Origin: Corallium rubrum
Taxonomy: Eukaryota; Cnidaria; Anthozoa; Scleralcyonacea; Coralliidae
Length of the DNA stretch: 64,000 nt
NCBI GenBank assembly: GCA_964035015.1
Contig: OZ036000.1
Location: 9,179,759-9,243,758 of the forward strand
Direction of reading: 5' to 3'
A program made the translations under genes and the position numbers. The notes under the pieces were generated by a model that saw only the letters and a program-made list of their open reading frames with translations, had not been told where the DNA came from and made no database searches. Each line of letters starts with the position of its first letter. The first letter of the stretch is position 1. Positions 56,274 through 64,000 of this stretch are shown piece after piece.

Positions 56274-57119
56274 TCTATAGATAACAATAGAAAGTTAATT
56301 AAAAGGTCACAAGAAGGCCAAGAGTAATTGAATACAGGAGCCCGAAGGTCGCAAGGAGGTCGCTTAGCTTTTATTAAATTTAATTATAAAATGTTTTAAA
56401 AACCCTTGGCAGTTTATACTTTGTATTTTTACTTGTTTTTTGTAGTAGCTAAGTAGCATGATTAACTTACTTTATTAACTTTAATAAGTTAAAACAAATC
56501 AAAAGTTGTTCGGTTAAGTTCTATAACATTTTCTTCATTCCTAGTTGTCGCATTGCGTTTGCTTGAGTTGCTTAACGGTTTTCAGGCTTTCACCAGGAGA
56601 AGACACTGGCACAGAATAAGGATCAACCAGAAGTCCAACTCGCGGAAAAAAGTGTCCCATTATTTTTATGCGCATGCGCCAGTCCGCCATTTTGAAAGTA
56701 AGTGCCCCCGGAAGATAAGCCCTCTCGTGGAAGGAGCGCGCAACGTTTCTTTGAGACGATGTTGGAACCCGTCAACGAAAAAACTCTGTCATATTTTTTT
56801 TCTGTCACAGAATTGTCATATTTTTTTGTCGTTCTGACTTTCCAGCCGGAGCAGGACGAAACACACCAACTCCGGCGCCGGCTGACCAAAAAACGCCGGA
56901 GCTCCGGCAGACCTCCGGCACTCCGGCGCACAGCACTACCACGAACACTGACAATTCAGTTTACTCGTGTCAGATTGCGCGTTTTCTCGTTCGGTTTCTT
57001 ACTTTTTTCGTTGTTAAATATAAGTTATATGAAAAGGCATCATTCATTTCTCTTCAAGATAAAAAATCCCGTTTCGGTTTCAAAATTTCTTCATCGTTCT
57101 CTCACAAGTTAAGTAGAAT

Positions 57120-57421
57120 CATAGATAATGGAAGGGGAACTGGATAGGAAACTTCAAACGAGGTTAAAGAACCGGCAAAGTTGTTTGCACAACTTGCTAC
57201 GGTAATTACACACTTAAAAGCAGCTAATGCACCTATTGCTGAAATTAGACAAAAGTGTAATATCACTTAAGTTCAGCAGTGTCTGATTTTAGCCATGTGG
57301 GATCACCCGTTAGGTGCATTGCCCGCTTATAGGCGTATAATTACCATAGCAAGTTGTGCAAACATCGTTTCCGGTTTCGTAAGTTTCCTATCCATGGCCA
57401 GTTCCCCTTCCATTATCTATG
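57120..57421. mobile_element. MITE with CATAGATAATGGAAGGGGA termini and 7-bp target duplication GTAGAAT
   Basis: Same termini and interior (GCACCTA, CATGTGGGATCACCCGTTAG) as 37431-37702. Exact GTAGAAT at 57113-57119 and 57422-57428. Confidence 0.88.
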
Positions 57422-57796
57422 GTAGAATACACCAGAGCAGATTCTTTACCGGCTTTGAACAGTTTCAAGACACAGCTTTTCAGTTTTCGCTCAGTATCGG
57501 TTTCGGTCTTTATCGTAATTTTTAGGCTTTTTTTCAGTGGTTTTAAGTCGTACTTATCGTTGTCTCCTCTCGCTGCCACATCTCTTGACTCTTCTTATTT
57601 GCCTTCTTTCTTTGATCTTTTTTCATAGTAATATTAATGTACATTTTAGATAAAACCATTTTTTTTGGCAAAGATTTTCTTCAGGTCATGATCAATCGTT
57701 GAAAAATTATTTCGTGATCCAGCCGAAACATAATTTGCTGACGTAATTTTAAATAATTTTAATAAATTAACAGTTAGTTACCAGTACCCTGGTACC

Positions 57797-57871
<75 letters not shown>
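57797..57871. repeat. TA dinucleotide microsatellite
   Basis: About 37 uninterrupted TA units in the transposase intron. Confidence 0.95.
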
Positions 57872-57874
<3 letters not shown>

Positions 57875-59295
57875 GCGCATGTAAATGATGTCCATGGATG
57901 CCGAGATTAGCACCCTCACCAGGCTCGGGGATAAACCTAAGGACAATGAAACTTTTTCAACTTGTAGCATGGCCCATTTTGATAAAACAGTGCACCAGTG
58001 GGTAACTGGGATTAAATTGAAAAGAAATACTTGATCCATACAGTCAGTTTCAATGAAGACACTTGACCCATCACTGTTTGAGCTGCAAGTGTTTCTTTTC
58101 AATTTTATTCTTATTACACATAATGCTCCGTAATTATCAACAAGTTCTTTATGCATGTCTTTTAAATCATTTTTAAATTTTTACAGTTGTAATATTCAAG
58201 ATGTATTTTTAGTGGATATAAATACATTGTTTTTAAATTTATTGTTAAGGTGTTGTTAACACCACCAGTACATTGCATATGGAATGTCTTTGGTTTGGTT
58301 TTGCTGGTTTGCTGCAACGAAATTTGAATCAAGTTAAAACTCATTGGAACACACACTATGTACGAAAGTCCAGACATGATACTGTTAGTGGAAAGCCAAA
58401 TGTGTTGTACTACATCCCAGAAACACATAATGGTGAAGCTGGCCTCATTAAGGAAGTACCAGAAAATGAAGTTAACTATGTCAGAGGTAATCTTGTGGAA
58501 ACCGAAGTGCAAAACGATTACCAAGAATACTTCCAGTATGTCATTGAGAAGTGCAACCTTTCCCAACCAAACCATTGGCGCGAAGCATTGCAGTTGTTTC
58601 ACACTCTTATCAACTATGCAGAAAATGGTTCTTAAGAGTAAAAATGTATAATCTACTTCTATAGTTTTAATCTCTTGTGTTGTCTTTTTTTTTACTACAA
58701 GAGTAAGTCTTACTTTACAATATTAACAGTTTTACAGAATATCAAATTAACAATCAGAGTTTACACTGATATTTTCTATATATACTCTACTATAATGTCT
58801 AGTATGAAGCAGTACGTTTCATGACTTAGTCAAAATGGAAATACCTTCCCACTTCCGCGTATGTAGTTTGTTTTATAAGCTAGCATGACAAAAATCTATG
58901 TACCGGTAAAAGTCACTTATTCTTGCTTTGTATTTGTTTGTTAGTCTTGATTTGGAATAAATATCCATTGTATCATGATTAATCGCCATTTAAAGCTATA
59001 ATTATCATGCTGTTTACTCAGCTTTTGACAAGAGTGTTCCTTGCGTTTCAGTAGCGGCTACTAAAATAGTGACGTCGTTACACAACAAACTACAGAAGCG
59101 GAAGTGGGGAGGTAAGTTCATTTTGACTAACTACAGGATGCAAGCAACATGCATGTCAATATCAACATAACATCGAGGTAATAGTTAAGACATTCAATGC
59201 AGTATGTGCAAAATAGATGCTTGAACAATAAATAACATTAAGTGACATATGAAATATATAATGGTTAAGAATTCAACTTGTTCGGAACATTCAGA

Positions 59296-63156
<3,861 letters not shown>

Positions 63157-63214
63157 GTTTGTTGGAAGAGTAGAATGATCACGTGAGATACGCTTAGCCT
63201 GGCTCGCGGGAAAA

Positions 63215-63699
63215 TCTGCTTCGGCCGTGGCTGAATTTTTTATTTTGCCGTGGCTGAATTTTTTATTTTGCCGTGGCTGAATTTTTTATTTTGCCGTGGC
63301 TGAATTTTTTATTTTGCCGTGGCTGAATTTTTTATTTTGCCGTGGCTGAACTTTTTATTTTGCCGTGGCTGAATTTTTTATTTTGCCGTGGCTGAATTTT
63401 TTATTTTGCCGTGGCTGAATTTTTTATTTTGCCGTGGCTGAATTTTTTATTTTGCCGTGGCTGAATTTTTTATTTTGCCGTGGCTGAATTTTTTATTTTG
63501 CCGTGGCTGAATTTTTTATTTTGCCGTGGCTGAATTTTTTATTTTGCCGTGGCTGAATTTTTTATTTTGCCGTGGAATTTTGTATCTTTCCGCAGAACAT
63601 TCCATATTACCGTGGAACTTTCTATATTACCGTATAATTTTCTATGTTGCCGCAGAACTTTTTTTGTTGCCGTGGCCCTTATGGGCCACCGTAGTCGAC
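63215..63699 (-). repeat. Right terminal inverted repeat with 23-bp subterminal array
   Basis: About 15 copies of GCCGTGGCTGAATTTTTTAT+TTT (inverse of the left unit) from 63222 to 63575, then the same graded units and terminus as the left end. The first HECT exon starts about 60 bp inside it. Confidence 0.95.
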
Positions 63700-64000
63700 T
63701 CTCAAGCCTGCCACAAAGTACTACAAGAACACTATATGGAACTGCTGTTTATTTAAAAAATAATCTACAATGTGTGTCTGAACCCTTGAGGTGTAACCAT
63801 AATGATGTTGAAATAACAGTTATTAAAGTTGATCAGCCAGTTTACAATTTACACATTGTTGGAATTTATCGCTCAAAATCTAAAGTAGAGATTTCTAAAT
63901 TAACTGATGCATTAAAATTTCTTCATGAGAATATTTTAAAACATTGTGATACTCCTATTATTATGCTTGGTGATTTTAATATAAATTTAATGGAAAATTC
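63700..64000 (+). pseudogene. LINE endonuclease fragment (continues past the window)
   Basis: Reading frame with GTAVYLKNNLQC, YNLHIVGIYRS and CDTPIIMLGDFNINLMEN, the middle of an APE-type endonuclease with its GDFN block. Different family from the LINEs at 44826-52272. Truncated at the left by the HECT transposon end. Confidence 0.8.

Larger units (their letters stand above)
54676..56357. mobile_element. Foldback element with about 550-bp arms around a hAT MITE
   Basis: The left arm from CCTTGCGACCCTCGGGCTCC is inverted at the right (GGAGCCCGAAGGTCGCAAGG). Inner blocks such as TACGCGGATACTACGGGTAA and GAAATACATCGGGTACGTAT are also mirrored. The centre is occupied by the hAT element 55236-55765. 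The right arm carries a further MITE (56114-56273). Confidence 0.75.
53316..58635 (+). pseudogene. DDE integrase-core transposase (two exons; two single-base shifts)
   Basis: Exon 1 is 53316-54072 and exon 2 about 58250-58635 (acceptor TTGTTAAG inferred). With the two shifts allowed for, it is 380 aa. N-terminus MADLESEESLIQYYF is followed by a helix-turn-helix-like ISKRTLKRRLRSYGLRRR. The rve/integrase core has WHADGYDKLKPYGF (Asp codon 53717), LITDLGTENG (Asp codon 53894) and SPQNQRIEAWW (Glu codon 53996), a D-58-D-33-E triad. Exon 2 carries ECLWFGFAGLLQRNL, HWNTHYVRKSRHDTVSGKP and VLYYIPE. Breaks: one base missing near 53399 and one extra T in the run at 54046-54053. Expected to cut and join element ends. 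Either recently dead or miscalled at homopolymers. Both genes of this element converge. Confidence 0.88.

Overview
This is animal nuclear DNA: AT-rich, with spliced genes (GT-AG introns), very large introns, and most of the sequence made of transposable elements, MITEs, SINEs and satellites. The AP-3 beta and Hv1 protein sequences, the repeat types (5S- and tRNA-derived SINEs, CR1/L2-like LINEs with an esterase ORF1, hAT MITEs, HECT-carrying DNA transposons) and the exon-rich gene structure suggest a non-bilaterian or early-branching invertebrate. A coral- or anemone-like cnidarian is most likely, but this is an inference and not a proven assignment.

Layout. (1) Positions 200-33127, + strand: the 3' four-fifths of an AP-3 adaptor complex beta subunit gene (AP3B1), 24 exons with consistent phases and 912 codons, running off the left edge. 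Its introns hold MITEs, SINEs, satellites and a 3.2 kb DNA transposon. (2) Positions 36743-42925, - strand: a complete voltage-gated proton channel (HVCN1/Hv1), seven exons and 256 aa, converging on AP3B1. Two + strand exons of an unrecognised gene lie at 37934 and 44004. (3) Positions 44400-52272: two damaged copies of one LINE family. The first keeps only the RT/3' part, preceded by an inverted piece of 5' UTR satellite and split by a hAT MITE. The second keeps its 5' satellite, ORF1 (coiled coil plus SGNH esterase) and ORF2 (endonuclease and the start of RT), then breaks off. (4) Positions 52858-63699: a 10.8 kb DNA transposon with near-identical terminal inverted repeats built from about 23-bp subterminal repeat arrays. 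It carries two convergent genes: a DDE integrase-type transposase (+, two exons) and a zinc ribbon/UIM/HECT E3 ubiquitin ligase (-, three exons). (5) Positions 63700-64000: an endonuclease fragment of another LINE, leaving the window.

The most interesting item is the transposon in (4). A cut-and-paste-like element appears to carry its own ubiquitin ligase, and the two genes start just inside the mirror-image repeat arrays. Both genes have 1-nt shifts at or beside short homopolymers, which means either recent decay or uncorrected sequencing error. A second theme is a DNA transposon group with CATAGA termini and exact 7-bp target duplications, seen three times at three sizes. All exon models were built by eye from splice consensus, phase and family similarity; nothing was searched or aligned by computer.
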